DNA of 64,000 nt from Fen-999 sp044220545 (lineage in GTDB: Bacteria; Pseudomonadota; Gammaproteobacteria; Burkholderiales; Rhodocyclaceae): assembly GCA_044220545.1 (NCBI GenBank), contig JBGAQX010000004.1, positions 27,612 to 91,611 on the forward strand. Direction: 5' to 3'. Positions 38,374 through 46,983 of this stretch are shown piece by piece. Under the pieces are notes generated by a model. That model ran no database searches. It was not told where the DNA came from and was given only the letters and a program-made list of their open reading frames with translations. A program made the position numbers and the translations under genes. How positions within the stretch are numbered: the stretch's first letter is position 1; the number at the start of each line of letters is the position of its first letter.

Positions 38374-38907
38374 ATGAACACACCCGTCCGCATCCTCGGC
38401 ATCGACCCCGGCCTCCGCATCACCGGCTTCGGGGTGATCGACAAGGTCGGCCAGAAGCTCGCCTACGTCACCAGCGGCTGCATCAAGAGCAACGACAAGG
38501 ACAGCCTGCCCGAGCGCATCAAGACGCTGCTCGACGGTATCGGCGAAGTCATTGCGCTGCACCGGCCCCAGCAAGCAGCGGTGGAGAAGGTGTTCGTCAA
38601 CGTCAATCCGCAATCGACGCTGCTGCTCGGCCAGGCGCGCGGCGCGGCGATCTCGGCGCTGGTCAGCGCCGGCCTGCCGGTGGCGGAATACACGGCCTTG
38701 CAGGTCAAGCAGGCGGTGGTCGGCCATGGCAAGGCGGCCAAGGAACAGGTGCAGCAGATGGTGATGCGCCTGCTGCAACTGCCCGGCTCGCCTTCCGCCG
38801 ACGCGGCCGACGCGCTGGCCTGCGCCATCTGCCACGCGCATGGCGGCCAGGGGTTGGGCAATATCGCGACGCGCGGTTTCCGCGTCAGGAAGGGAAGACT
38901 GGTGTGA
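38374..38907 (+). CDS. ruvC: Holliday junction resolvase RuvC
   Basis: 177 residues. Dimeric endonuclease that cuts Holliday junctions resolved by RuvAB. The acidic active site is visible: Asp in ILGIDPGLRITGFGV, Glu in AAVEKVFVNVNPQS, and the C-terminal Asp pair in SADAADALACAICHAH. ATG 38374 opens with MNTPVRILGIDPG. The stop overlaps the ruvA start (GTGA). It starts 90 bp from the divergent chemoreceptor gene. Confidence 0.97.
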   Translation: MNTPVRILGIDPGLRITGFGVIDKVGQKLAYVTSGCIKSNDKDSLPERIKTLLDGIGEVIALHRPQQAAVEKVFVNVNPQSTLLLGQARGAAISALVSAGLPVAEYTALQVKQAVVGHGKAAKEQVQQMVMRLLQLPGSPSADAADALACAICHAHGGQGLGNIATRGFRVRKGRLV

Positions 38908-39491
38908 TTGGAAGAATTTCCGGAACGCTGATCGAGAAGAATCCGCCGCAGATCACCGTCGATGTCGGCGGCGTCGGCTACGAACTCGAAGTGCCGATGA
39001 GCACCTTCTACAACCTGCCCGCGCCGGGCGAGAGGGTGTCGCTGGTCACGCATCTCGTCGTGCGCGAGGACGCGCACATCCTCTACGGCTTCGGCGGCGA
39101 CGACGAACGCACCGCCTTCCGGCAGTTGATCAAGATCTCCGGCATCGGCGCGCGCACGGCGCTGGCGCTGCTTTCCGGCCTGTCGGTGAACGAACTCGCG
39201 CAGGCGGTGGTCTTGCAGGAACCCGGTCGACTGGTGAAGGTGCCCGGTATCGGCAAGAAGACCGCCGAGCGCTTGCTGCTGGAACTCAAGGGCAAGCTGT
39301 CGACCGCCGGCCTGGCCACGAAAGTCAGCATTGGTGGCACGGCTCCCGATGCGAGTTCCGACATCCTCAACGCGCTGCTGGCGCTCGGCTACAGCGAGCG
39401 TGAAGCACTGGGCGCGATGAAGTCGCTGCCCGACGGCGTGGCGGTGTCGGACGGCATCCGCCAGGCGCTCAAGGCGCTCTCGAAGGGCTGA
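38904..39491 (+). CDS. ruvA: Holliday junction DNA helicase subunit RuvA
   Basis: 195 residues starting at GTG 38904, which overlaps the ruvC stop. The N-terminal OB fold (IGRISGTLIEKNPPQITVDV), two helix-hairpin-helix motifs (LIKISGIGARTALALLSGL and LVKVPGIGKKTAERLLLEL) and a C-terminal domain III (SDILNALLALGYSEREAL) are all present. RuvA tetramers bind the junction and load RuvB. A 45-codon open frame of unknown nature separates it from ruvB. Confidence 0.97.
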   Translation: MIGRISGTLIEKNPPQITVDVGGVGYELEVPMSTFYNLPAPGERVSLVTHLVVREDAHILYGFGGDDERTAFRQLIKISGIGARTALALLSGLSVNELAQAVVLQEPGRLVKVPGIGKKTAERLLLELKGKLSTAGLATKVSIGGTAPDASSDILNALLALGYSEREALGAMKSLPDGVAVSDGIRQALKALSKG

Positions 39492-39498
39492 CCCGCGC

Positions 39499-39636
39499 TT
39501 GGGCGCCCTCCCCCGCCTGCGCTTCCTGGCCGGCCTGTTCAGGTTCGGCATCGACCCGCGGCCGCCCTTCGTCGCCACCGTCGCCAAGACCCTCTACATC
39601 CGCCGCAAGCGAGGGTCGGATAAACTGGCAGACTGA
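39499..39636 (+). CDS. Possible small protein encoded between ruvA and ruvB
   Basis: A 45-residue frame opens at TTG 39499 and closes with a TGA that shares one base with the ruvB ATG (TGATG), the coupling seen for real gene pairs in this window. The product is hydrophobic then strongly basic: LRFLAGLFRFGIDPRPPFVA followed by KTLYIRRKRGSDKLAD. The TTG start has no strong ribosome site, and no family is recognised. It could be a real small protein, a coupling leader for ruvB, or chance. Confidence 0.4.
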   Translation: MGALPRLRFLAGLFRFGIDPRPPFVATVAKTLYIRRKRGSDKLAD

Positions 39637-40694
39637 TGAGCATCCAGACCGACCAGTTTGGCGACCGCGGCAGCGACCGCCTGATCGCCGCCACCCCCGC
39701 CTCGGCCCAGGAGGACGCGCTGGAGCGCGCGCTGCGGCCGAAGAAGCTGGCCGAGTACGTCGGCCAGCAGAAGATCCGCGGCCAGCTTGAAATCTTCATC
39801 GAGGCGGCCAAGCGGCGCGGCGAGGCACTCGACCACGTGCTGCTGTTCGGCCCGCCGGGGCTGGGCAAGACTACGCTGGCCCACATCATCGCCCACGAGA
39901 TGGGCGTCAACCTGCGCCAGACCTCCGGGCCGGTGCTGGAGCGCGCCGGCGACCTCGCTGCGATCCTGACCAACCTGGAACCGCACGACGTTCTATTCAT
40001 CGACGAAATCCACCGACTGAGCCCGGTCGTCGAGGAGATTCTCTATCCGGCGCTGGAAGATTTCCAGATCGACATCATGATCGGCGAAGGCCCCGCCGCC
40101 CGCTCGGTGAAGCTCGACCTGCCGCCCTTCACGCTGATCGGCGCCACCACGCGCGCCGGCATGCTGACCAACCCGCTGCGCGACCGCTTCGGCATTGTCT
40201 CCCGGCTGGAGTTCTACACCGCCGAGGAACTGGCGCTGATCGTCGGCCGCTCGGCGCAATTGCTCAACTGCGAGATCGTCGGCGAGGGCGCCACGGAAAT
40301 CGCTCGCCGCTCGCGCGGCACGCCGCGCATCGCCAATCGGCTGCTGCGCCGGGTGCGCGACTACGCCGAGGTGAAAGCCGATGGCGCCATCAGCCGCGAG
40401 GTCGCCGACGCGGCCTTGTCGATGCTCGATGTCGATCATCTCGGTCTGGACATCATGGACCGCAAACTGCTGGGCGCCATGCTGGAAAAATTCGGTGGCG
40501 GTCCGGTGGGGGTGGATAATCTGGCGGCGGCGATCGGCGAGGCCCGCGACACCATCGAGGATGTGCTCGAACCCTTCCTGATCCAGCAGGGCTACCTGCA
40601 ACGCACGCCGCGCGGACGGATCGCCACGGCGGCGATCTGGCGCCACTTCGGTCTCGCCCAGCCCAATCCCAACGGTGCGCTCTGGGAAGAATGA
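39636..40694 (+). CDS. ruvB: Holliday junction DNA helicase motor RuvB
   Basis: 352 residues, AAA+ ring motor driving branch migration. Walker A GPPGLGKTTLAHIIA, Walker B DVLFIDEIHRLSPVVEEILY, sensor 1 IGATTRAGMLTNPLRDRFG and the C-terminal winged helix (PFLIQQGYLQRTPRGRIAT) are clear. The stop overlaps ybgC (ATGA), linking ruv to the tol-pal run. RuvA and RuvC are encoded just upstream. Confidence 0.98.
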   Translation: MSIQTDQFGDRGSDRLIAATPASAQEDALERALRPKKLAEYVGQQKIRGQLEIFIEAAKRRGEALDHVLLFGPPGLGKTTLAHIIAHEMGVNLRQTSGPVLERAGDLAAILTNLEPHDVLFIDEIHRLSPVVEEILYPALEDFQIDIMIGEGPAARSVKLDLPPFTLIGATTRAGMLTNPLRDRFGIVSRLEFYTAEELALIVGRSAQLLNCEIVGEGATEIARRSRGTPRIANRLLRRVRDYAEVKADGAISREVADAALSMLDVDHLGLDIMDRKLLGAMLEKFGGGPVGVDNLAAAIGEARDTIEDVLEPFLIQQGYLQRTPRGRIATAAIWRHFGLAQPNPNGALWEE

Positions 40695-41098
40695 TGCAGA
40701 ACTTTATCTTGCCGGTACGGGTCTATTACGAGGATACCGATGCCGGCGGTGTGGTTTATTACGCGAATTACCTGCGTTTTCTCGAACGGGCGCGCACCGA
40801 ATGGCTGCGGGCGATGGGTTTCGAGCAGGCCCGGTTGCTGGCGGAAACCGGCCTGGCCTTTGCCGTCCGCTCGCTGACGGCGGAATACCTGAAGCCGGCG
40901 CGCCTGGACGACGAACTGAGCGTTGTCAGCGGGATCGCCTCGCACGGTCGCGTGCAGGTGGTCTTCGATCAGCGCGTCGAACGAAGGGGCGAGGTGTTGT
41001 TGACGGCGACGGTCCGCGTCGCCTGCCTGGATCTGGAACGCGGCAAGGCGGCGGCAATGCCCCAGGCCATTTACGAACAATTCGAAAAGCTGAAATGA
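40691..41098 (+). CDS. ybgC: Tol-Pal-associated acyl-CoA thioesterase
   Basis: 135 residues with a hot-dog fold. The motif YYEDTDAGGVVYYANYLRFL contains the catalytic Asp of the 4-hydroxybenzoyl-CoA thioesterase class; ERARTEWLRAMGF follows. YbgC is the usual first gene of the tol-pal cluster. It overlaps ruvB and tolQ by 4 bp each, so the cluster is tightly packed. Confidence 0.95.
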   Translation: MMQNFILPVRVYYEDTDAGGVVYYANYLRFLERARTEWLRAMGFEQARLLAETGLAFAVRSLTAEYLKPARLDDELSVVSGIASHGRVQVVFDQRVERRGEVLLTATVRVACLDLERGKAAAMPQAIYEQFEKLK

Positions 41099-41772
41099 AT
41101 ATCTCCCAAGACCTGTCGATACTCGAACTGATCGCCAACGCCAGCCTGGTGGTGAAGCTGGTGATGGCCCTGCTGACCCTGGTTTCCGTGATGTCGTGGT
41201 ACTGGATCTTCCGCAAGGCTTTCGCGATTCGCGATGCCCGGAGCAAGACGGAAAAATTCGAGCGCGACTTCTGGAGCGGCGGCGATCTCGCCACCCTCTA
41301 CCAGAGCGCGGTCAATGAGCGCCACAGCACCGGCGCGCTGGAGCGGGTGTTCGAGGCCGGCTTCCGCGAATTCACCAAATTGCGTGGCCAGAAGTCGCTC
41401 GACCCGACTTCGATCATTGACGGCGTGCGCCGCGCCATGCGCGCCACCTACCAGCGCGAAATCGACGATCTGGAGGCCCACCTGGCCTTCCTCGCCTCGG
41501 TCGGCTCGGTGTCGCCCTATGTCGGCCTGTTCGGCACGGTGTGGGGCATCATGCACGCCTTCCGAGGCCTGGCCAACGTCAGCAGCGCGACGCTGGCCGC
41601 CGTGGCGCCGGGCATCGCCGAGGCCCTGGTGGCCACGGCGATCGGCCTGTTCGCGGCGATTCCGGCCGTGGTCGCCTACAACCGCTACGCGCACGACGTC
41701 GACCGGCTGGCGGTGCGCTTCGAGAGCTTCATGGAGGAGTTCTCCAACATCCTGCAAAGGCATCTCAGATGA
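41095..41772 (+). CDS. tolQ: Tol-Pal motor subunit TolQ
   Basis: 225 residues, three transmembrane helices, ExbB/TolQ/MotA family. The first helix (LVVKLVMALLTLVSVMSWYW) and the TM2-TM3 region SVSPYVGLFGTVWGIMHAF and EALVATAIGLFAAIPAVVAY are typical. With TolR it forms the proton-driven motor that energises TolA during outer-membrane constriction at division. It overlaps ybgC and tolR by 4 bp. Confidence 0.97.
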   Translation: MNISQDLSILELIANASLVVKLVMALLTLVSVMSWYWIFRKAFAIRDARSKTEKFERDFWSGGDLATLYQSAVNERHSTGALERVFEAGFREFTKLRGQKSLDPTSIIDGVRRAMRATYQREIDDLEAHLAFLASVGSVSPYVGLFGTVWGIMHAFRGLANVSSATLAAVAPGIAEALVATAIGLFAAIPAVVAYNRYAHDVDRLAVRFESFMEEFSNILQRHLR

Positions 41773-42170
41773 GGCAGCGCCGTCTGATGAACGAAATCAA
41801 CGTCGTGCCCTACATCGACGTGATGCTGGTGCTGCTGGTGATTTTCATGGTCACCGCGCCGATGATCCAGACCGGCAACATCGACCTGCCCAGCGTCGGC
41901 AAGAGCGCACAACCGCCGGTGGCGCCGCTGGAGGTGATCGTCCGCGCCGACGGCAGCCTGGCACTGCGCGACCGCAGCAAGGGTGATCGCGAGCAGGTGA
42001 TCGAACGCGCCGAACTGGCCGGCCGCCTGAAGGCCGCCCAAGCCAGGAATCCGCAGCAGGCCGTACTGATCGCCGGCGACCGAAACGTGAAGTACGCGGA
42101 GATTCTGGACGTGCTGGACAAGTTGCAGCAGCCCGGGGTCAAGATCGGCCTGATGGTCAAGAGCAAATGA
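41769..42170 (+). CDS. tolR: Tol-Pal motor subunit TolR
   Basis: 133 residues, ExbD/TolR family. The single transmembrane helix carries the motor aspartate: NVVPYIDVMLVLLVIFMVTA. The periplasmic domain (VLIAGDRNVKYAEILDVLDK) matches TolR. The cytoplasmic N-terminus is very short. Overlaps of 4 bp with tolQ and tolA support coupled translation. Confidence 0.96.
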   Translation: MRQRRLMNEINVVPYIDVMLVLLVIFMVTAPMIQTGNIDLPSVGKSAQPPVAPLEVIVRADGSLALRDRSKGDREQVIERAELAGRLKAAQARNPQQAVLIAGDRNVKYAEILDVLDKLQQPGVKIGLMVKSK

Positions 42171-42961
42171 GCGACACGCCCCCGCCGCGCGTCGTCGCGC
42201 CAGGCAAGCGGATCTCCATCGCCCTGGCGGTCGTGGTGCATCTGGTCCTGGCGATCTTCCTGATCTACGGCATCCACTGGCAGACCAAGGTGAAGGACGT
42301 CGTGGAAGTGGAACTGGTACGGCCGACGCCATCGCCGGCGCCGGCGGCCCGATCGGAACCCGCCCCGAAACCCGAGCCCAAGCCGCTGCCGAGGCCAGAA
42401 CCCAAGCCCGAACCGAAACCGGTGCTCAAACCGGAGCCCAAGCCCCTGCCGCCGGTGAAGCCCGATATCGCCATCAAGGACAAGGACAAGCCGAAGCCCA
42501 GGGAAGAACCAAAGCCGAAGCCGGAACCGCCGAAGTTCGATCCCTTCCAGCAGCAGATGGCCGAAGAGGAGAAGCGCCTGGCGACGCACAAGCAGATCGC
42601 CGACGACGAGCGCCGACTCAAGCAGCTGCAGGAAGCCCAGGCCGCCAGCCAGGCGGCGGGCGCGCGCAGCAAGGCGCTGGCCAGCTACACCGACCGCATT
42701 CGCGCCAAGATTCGCGGCAACATCGTGCTGCCGCCGGAACTCAAGGGCAACCCGTCCGCTGTCTTCGAGGTGGTGCAATTGCCCACCGGAGAGGTCATTT
42801 CGACCAGGCTGGTCAAGGGCAGTGGCCACGCCGGCTACGATGCCGCCGTGGAGCGCGCCATACTCAAATCGAGTCCGTTGCCCAGGCCCGACGAGCCGGG
42901 GCTGTTCGAGCGCAGCCTGCGTCTGATCTTTTGTCCCCAGGAAGACGGCAAATGCGGCTAA
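42167..42961 (+). CDS. tolA: Tol-Pal spanning protein TolA
   Basis: 264 residues. A single N-terminal transmembrane helix (SIALAVVVHLVLAIFLIYGI) is followed by a Pro/Lys/Glu-rich domain II with repeated PKPEPKP units at about 45-125, a short coiled stretch, and a TonB-like C-terminal domain (VFEVVQLPTGEVISTRLVKG, AVERAILKSSPLP). TolA bridges inner and outer membranes by contacting TolB and Pal. The rich K/P repeats replace the long alanine helix of E. coli TolA, which is common in betaproteobacteria. Confidence 0.94.
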   Translation: MSDTPPPRVVAPGKRISIALAVVVHLVLAIFLIYGIHWQTKVKDVVEVELVRPTPSPAPAARSEPAPKPEPKPLPRPEPKPEPKPVLKPEPKPLPPVKPDIAIKDKDKPKPREEPKPKPEPPKFDPFQQQMAEEEKRLATHKQIADDERRLKQLQEAQAASQAAGARSKALASYTDRIRAKIRGNIVLPPELKGNPSAVFEVVQLPTGEVISTRLVKGSGHAGYDAAVERAILKSSPLPRPDEPGLFERSLRLIFCPQEDGKCG

Positions 42962-42975
42962 GTTATAATCCGTCC

Positions 42976-44241
42976 ATGAAATTTCGCCCCTTTTTCCTGG
43001 CCGCCGCCCTCATGGCGACCCCCCTGTCCGGCTACGCCCAACTATCCATCGAGATCACCGGCGCCGGCGCCAACCGCATCCCGGTGGCGATTGCCGATTT
43101 CGGCGGTGAACGCATCATCGCCCAGGCGCTGACCTCCGTCGTTCGCGCCGACCTCGAGCGCAGCGGCCTGTTCCGGCTGGTCGACCCGAATGGTCTGGCG
43201 GCGGGCGATGGCGCCGTCCCCTTCGCCGACTGGAAGTCGCGTGGCGCCGACGCGCTGGTCGGCGGCGCCGTGACGGCGTCCGGCACCGACCGCTACGAAA
43301 CGCGCTTCCGCCTCCACGACGTGCAAAAGCAGACCCAGTTGGGCGGCCAGGCCTACGGCCATGCCGGCGGCCAGATTCGCGTCACCGCGCACCGGGTCAG
43401 CGACTACGTCTACGAAAAACTGACCGGCGAGCGGGGTGTCTTTTCCACGCGCATCGCCTACGTGGTCAAGTCCGCCGGCCGCTACGAGTTGCAGATCGCC
43501 GACGCCGATGGCGGCAATGCGCAGACGGCGCTGGCATCGCGCGAGCCGATCATCTCGCCGACCTGGTCGCCCGACGGCGGCAAGCTGGCCTACGTGTCCT
43601 TCGAAGCCAAGAAGCCGGTGGTCTATGTCCATGACCTGTCCTCCGGCCGGCGTCATGTGGCGGCGAACTTCAAGGGCTCCAACTCGGCGCCGGCCTGGTC
43701 ACCGGATGGCAAGAAGCTGGCCGTGGTGCTGACCAAGGATGGCATCTCCCAGCTTTACACGGTGGCTGCCGACGGTAGCGGAGTCACCCGACTGGCCAGC
43801 TCGTCGGGCATCGACACCGAGCCGCAGTTTTCACCGGATGGTCAGTGGATCTACTTCACCTCCGACCGGGGCGGCAGCCCGCAGATCTACCGTATCGGCG
43901 CCGGCGGCGGCGATGCCCAACGAGTCACCTTCGGCGGCTCCTACAACGTCACGCCACGCCCCTCGCCGGACGGCAAGAACCTGGCTTACGTATCCCGCGA
44001 GGGAGGTCGCTTCCAGTTGACCGTGATGGATCTCGCCACCAAGCAGACCCAGATACTGACCGATTCGGCCAAGGACGAATCGCCCAGCTACGCACCCAAC
44101 GGCCGCATGATCCTCTATGCCACCGAAATCGGTGGCCGCGGCGTGCTGGCCGCCGTTTCGGCCGATGGCCGGGTAAAACAGAAATTGTCCGTCCAGGCCG
44201 CCGATGTGCGCGAACCGGCCTGGGGCCCCTACCCCAAGTAA
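42976..44241 (+). CDS. tolB: Tol-Pal periplasmic protein TolB
   Basis: 421 residues with signal peptide (FFLAAALMATPLSGYAQ). An N-terminal alpha/beta domain (IPVAIADFGGERIIAQ) is followed by a six-blade beta-propeller with repeated SPDG and WSPDG units (PTWSPDGGKLAYVS, PAWSPDGKKLAVVL, QFSPDGQWIYFTS). It links TolA to Pal. A TATAAT lies 7 bp ahead of the start, but no -35 partner is seen, so read-through from tolA is the simpler view. Confidence 0.97.
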   Translation: MKFRPFFLAAALMATPLSGYAQLSIEITGAGANRIPVAIADFGGERIIAQALTSVVRADLERSGLFRLVDPNGLAAGDGAVPFADWKSRGADALVGGAVTASGTDRYETRFRLHDVQKQTQLGGQAYGHAGGQIRVTAHRVSDYVYEKLTGERGVFSTRIAYVVKSAGRYELQIADADGGNAQTALASREPIISPTWSPDGGKLAYVSFEAKKPVVYVHDLSSGRRHVAANFKGSNSAPAWSPDGKKLAVVLTKDGISQLYTVAADGSGVTRLASSSGIDTEPQFSPDGQWIYFTSDRGGSPQIYRIGAGGGDAQRVTFGGSYNVTPRPSPDGKNLAYVSREGGRFQLTVMDLATKQTQILTDSAKDESPSYAPNGRMILYATEIGGRGVLAAVSADGRVKQKLSVQAADVREPAWGPYPK

Positions 44242-44268
44242 CTTTCCAGAGATTGCGGAGAAAACACC

Positions 44269-44814
44269 ATGCGCCAAGCCACCATCATCGCCGCCACCCT
44301 CACCCTGCTGTTGGCCGGCTGCGCCAGCCAGGCGCCGGCCCCCGAGCAAAGCCCGGCGGGCGTCAAGGACGGCAGCCCGAGCGCCGTGACCGGCGGCACC
44401 GCCACCACGACGCCGGTCGCCAGCGGCAACGTCGATCCGTACAGCCTGGCCGCGCTCAAGGATCCGAAGAGCGCGGTGTTCCAGCGCAGCGTCTTCTTCG
44501 ATCTGGACCAATACGTCATCAAGGACGAATTCAAGCCCCTGATCGAAGCCCATGCCAGGTTTCTGGTCAAGAATCCGACCCTGAAGGTGCTCATCCAGGG
44601 CAATGGCGACGAGCGCGGCAGCCGTGAGTACAACCTTTCGCTCGGCCAGAAGCGTGCCGAAGCGATCAAGAAGGGACTTGCCCTGCTCGGCGCCCGCGAG
44701 GAGCAGCTCGAATCGGTCAGCCTCGGCGAAGAAAAGCCGCGTTGCACGGAGCAGACCGAAGCGTGCTGGGCGCAGAACCGCCGCGGCGACATGCTCTACT
44801 CCGGCGAGTTCTAA
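44269..44814 (+). CDS. pal: Peptidoglycan-associated lipoprotein Pal
   Basis: 181 residues. Lipobox LLLAGC near residue 17, a flexible Pro/Ser-rich linker, then an OmpA-like peptidoglycan-binding domain: SVFFDLDQYVIKDEFKP, LIQGNGDERGSREYNLSLGQ and RAEAIKKGLALLG. The NG(D)ERGSREYN region binds diaminopimelate in peptidoglycan. AGGAA-like ribosome site is weak, but position after tolB and family match are clear. Confidence 0.97.
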   Translation: MRQATIIAATLTLLLAGCASQAPAPEQSPAGVKDGSPSAVTGGTATTTPVASGNVDPYSLAALKDPKSAVFQRSVFFDLDQYVIKDEFKPLIEAHARFLVKNPTLKVLIQGNGDERGSREYNLSLGQKRAEAIKKGLALLGAREEQLESVSLGEEKPRCTEQTEACWAQNRRGDMLYSGEF

Positions 44815-44820
44815 GTCGCC

Positions 44821-45579
44821 ATGAAGCACCTGGCACCGATCACCCTCGCCTTGCTCGGCGTGCTGGCCCTGCCGGCGCGGGCGGGCGTCTTCGACGACGA
44901 CGAGGCCCGCGCCCGCATCGACAAGGTACGCGCCGAATTGCGCACCGAGTTCGAAGGCGTGGCAGCCCGCGTCGACCGGGCAACCAAGAACCAGATCGAG
45001 TTCGCCAACCAGTCCGAGAGCCTGAAAGCGGATCTGGCTCGCCTGCGCGGCCAGATGGAAGTGCTGGCCAACGAGGTCGAAAGCGCCCAGAAGCGCCAGC
45101 GCGATTTCTACGTCGACCTCGACAGCCGGCTGCGCAAGCTGGAAGCGGCCGGCGCGCCGCCCCCGGTCGCCGAAGCCAAGCCCGACGCCCCGCCGAAGGT
45201 CGATCCGGCGCAGGAAACACGCGACTACGAAGCGGCCCTGGCGGCCTTCAAGGGCGGCAAGTACAAGGAATCCGCCGCCGCGTTCCAGGCCTTCATCAAG
45301 AGCCATCCGAACAGCGGCCTGTTGCCGAACGCCCACTACTGGTACGGTTCCAGCCAGTACCGGCTCGGCGATTTCCCGCGCGCCGCCGACACCTTCGGCA
45401 AGGTCGCCGCCACCTGGCCGAACGACCCGAAGGCGCCCGATGCGCTGCTGGCCCAGGGCAGCGCACTGGCCGAAACCGGCGATGCCAAGGGCTCGAAGCG
45501 GATCTTCGATACCCTGATCGGCCTCTACCCCGCCGCGCCGGCCGCCCAGATCGCCAAACAAAGGCTCAAGAAGAAGTAG
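44821..45579 (+). CDS. cpoB: Cell division coordinator CpoB (YbgF)
   Basis: 252 residues. Signal peptide (MKHLAPITLALLGVLALPARA), an N-terminal coiled coil (ESLKADLARLRGQMEVLANE) and three C-terminal TPR units (YEAALAAFKGGKYKESAAAF, AHYWYGSSQYRLGDFPRAAD, PDALLAQGSALAETGDAKGS). CpoB ties peptidoglycan synthesis to Tol-Pal at the septum. It begins 6 bp after pal and its stop overlaps the queE GTG by one base. Confidence 0.95.
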   Translation: MKHLAPITLALLGVLALPARAGVFDDDEARARIDKVRAELRTEFEGVAARVDRATKNQIEFANQSESLKADLARLRGQMEVLANEVESAQKRQRDFYVDLDSRLRKLEAAGAPPPVAEAKPDAPPKVDPAQETRDYEAALAAFKGGKYKESAAAFQAFIKSHPNSGLLPNAHYWYGSSQYRLGDFPRAADTFGKVAATWPNDPKAPDALLAQGSALAETGDAKGSKRIFDTLIGLYPAAPAAQIAKQRLKKK

Positions 45580-46232
45580 TGTCGGGCCCTGGCGAGACGC
45601 TGCGCGTCAGCGAGATATTCCACTCCATCCAGGGCGAATCGACGCGCGTCGGCCTGCCCACGACCTTTGTCCGCCTGACCGGCTGCCCGCTGCGCTGCGT
45701 CTGGTGCGATACCGAGTATGCCTTTGCCGGCGGCGAGATCGTTTCGCTGGCCGAGATCCAGGCCCGTATCGACGCGATCGGCTGTCCGAACGTCTGCGTC
45801 ACCGGCGGCGAACCGCTGGCGCAGAAGGCCTGCCTGGCGCTGCTCAAGTCGCTCTGCGACGCCGGCTATTCGGTATCGCTGGAAACCAGCGGCGCGCTCG
45901 ACATCGCCGACGTGGACGCCCGTGTCTCCCGCATTGTCGACCTCAAGGCACCCGACTCCGGCGAGGCGGAGAAGAACCGTTGGACGAACATCGACTTGCT
46001 CACGGCGCGCGACGAAATCAAGCTGGTGCTCGCCTCGCCGGCGGACTACCAATGGGCCAAACAGATGCTTGTCCAACACCGGCTGGCCGAGCGTTGCCCC
46101 GTCCTGTTCTCACCGGTCGCCGGCCGACTCGACCCCGCCGCGCTGGCCGAATGGATCCTGCGCGACAAGCTGCCGGTACGCTTTCAGCTTCAACTGCACA
46201 AGGTCATCTGGGATAGCGAGCGGGGACGCTAG
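45579..46232 (+). CDS. queE: 7-carboxy-7-deazaguanine synthase QueE
   Basis: 217 residues, radical-SAM enzyme of queuosine (preQ0) synthesis. The cluster motif is CPLRCVWCDTEYAF (CX3CX2C), preceded by SEIFHSIQGESTRVGLPTTF. NVCVTGGEPLAQ and FQLQLHKVIWD are also conserved. GTG 45579 is chosen since it overlaps the cpoB TAG by one base and gives the usual N-terminus. queE after cpoB is a common betaproteobacterial order. Confidence 0.95.
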   Translation: MSGPGETLRVSEIFHSIQGESTRVGLPTTFVRLTGCPLRCVWCDTEYAFAGGEIVSLAEIQARIDAIGCPNVCVTGGEPLAQKACLALLKSLCDAGYSVSLETSGALDIADVDARVSRIVDLKAPDSGEAEKNRWTNIDLLTARDEIKLVLASPADYQWAKQMLVQHRLAERCPVLFSPVAGRLDPAALAEWILRDKLPVRFQLQLHKVIWDSERGR

Positions 46233-46238
46233 CCAGAG

Positions 46239-46255
46239 GGCCTCTTGACGAGGCC
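46239..46255. terminator. Hairpin between queE and DUF302 gene
   Basis: GGCCTC and GAGGCC form a perfect 6-bp stem with loop TTGAC in a 37-bp convergent gap. No T-run follows. It may end transcription from both sides, but the evidence is only the stem and the position. Confidence 0.4.
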
Positions 46256-46269
46256 GCGGCGCGTCCTTC

Positions 46270-46848
46270 TCAGAACTCGCCGCTGGCGGCGGCCTTCATG
46301 ATTTCGTAGATGGTGTCGCGCACCTTGATCGCCTGGGCCTTCAGTTCCGGCGGCAGGGGCTTGCCACCGTGGATCATCATGTCGAGGCTCATCGACTGTA
46401 GCCAGACCTGCCCCTGCAGGTCCTCGACGATGGCCACGCGGCAGGGCATGAAGGCCGAATACTTGGGGTTGTAGTCGATCATCATCGCGCCGACGCGAGC
46501 GTCGCAGAAACTGAGGAAATTGACGTAACGATAGGGCTTGCCGAGAGTGGCTTCGGCCTGCTTGTAGAACGGCGCCTCGCCGGCGAAGAAGAAATTGCGC
46601 TCGTAGGCCAGGCTGGTGAGCGATTGCTTCACCTCTTCGGGACTGATGCCCTTGGCCACGGGAAACGACCAGATCATGGCGTCGGCCCAGTCGTTGGTCG
46701 GCGCGAACCTTTCATACATCTCGGCGAATACGCGCGGCGCATCCGGATCGAGCGCACCGAAAAACTGCTTGTACTTTGCATAGCCCACACCACCAGCGAC
46801 GATGGCCAGGGCCCCAATCACAGCCAGTATCGATTGTACGAAGCGCAT
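46270..46848 (-). CDS. Membrane-anchored DUF302 protein
   Basis: 192 residues from ATG 46848, after an AGGGGGG ribosome site. An N-terminal helix (ILAVIGALAIVAGGVGYAKY) anchors a DUF302 domain with NFLSFCDARVGAMMIDYNPK, AFMPCRVAIVEDLQGQVWL. DUF302 proteins are found near sulfur and metal genes, but their activity is unknown. It stands as the last of the leftward genes here, with 135 bp before the thiol-redox cluster upstream. Confidence 0.8.
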   Translation of the reverse strand: MRFVQSILAVIGALAIVAGGVGYAKYKQFFGALDPDAPRVFAEMYERFAPTNDWADAMIWSFPVAKGISPEEVKQSLTSLAYERNFFFAGEAPFYKQAEATLGKPYRYVNFLSFCDARVGAMMIDYNPKYSAFMPCRVAIVEDLQGQVWLQSMSLDMMIHGGKPLPPELKAQAIKVRDTIYEIMKAAASGEF

Positions 46849-46983
46849 CACATCCCCCCTCAGGTTTGATTGGCTGGGTGGCCAGGTCATGCCCGACCGA
46901 GCCCATGCGGAACATTCAGGCCAACGGCCGGCTCCGATTCTAGCCCGAATGGTCGCACCGTCTTTCGGCAACCGTGGCGGATG

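Noticed and set aside
42964..42969. TATAAT in front of tolB
   Set aside because: No -35 element at 15-19 bp; the gap to tolA is only 14 bp, so read-through is more likely than a promoter.
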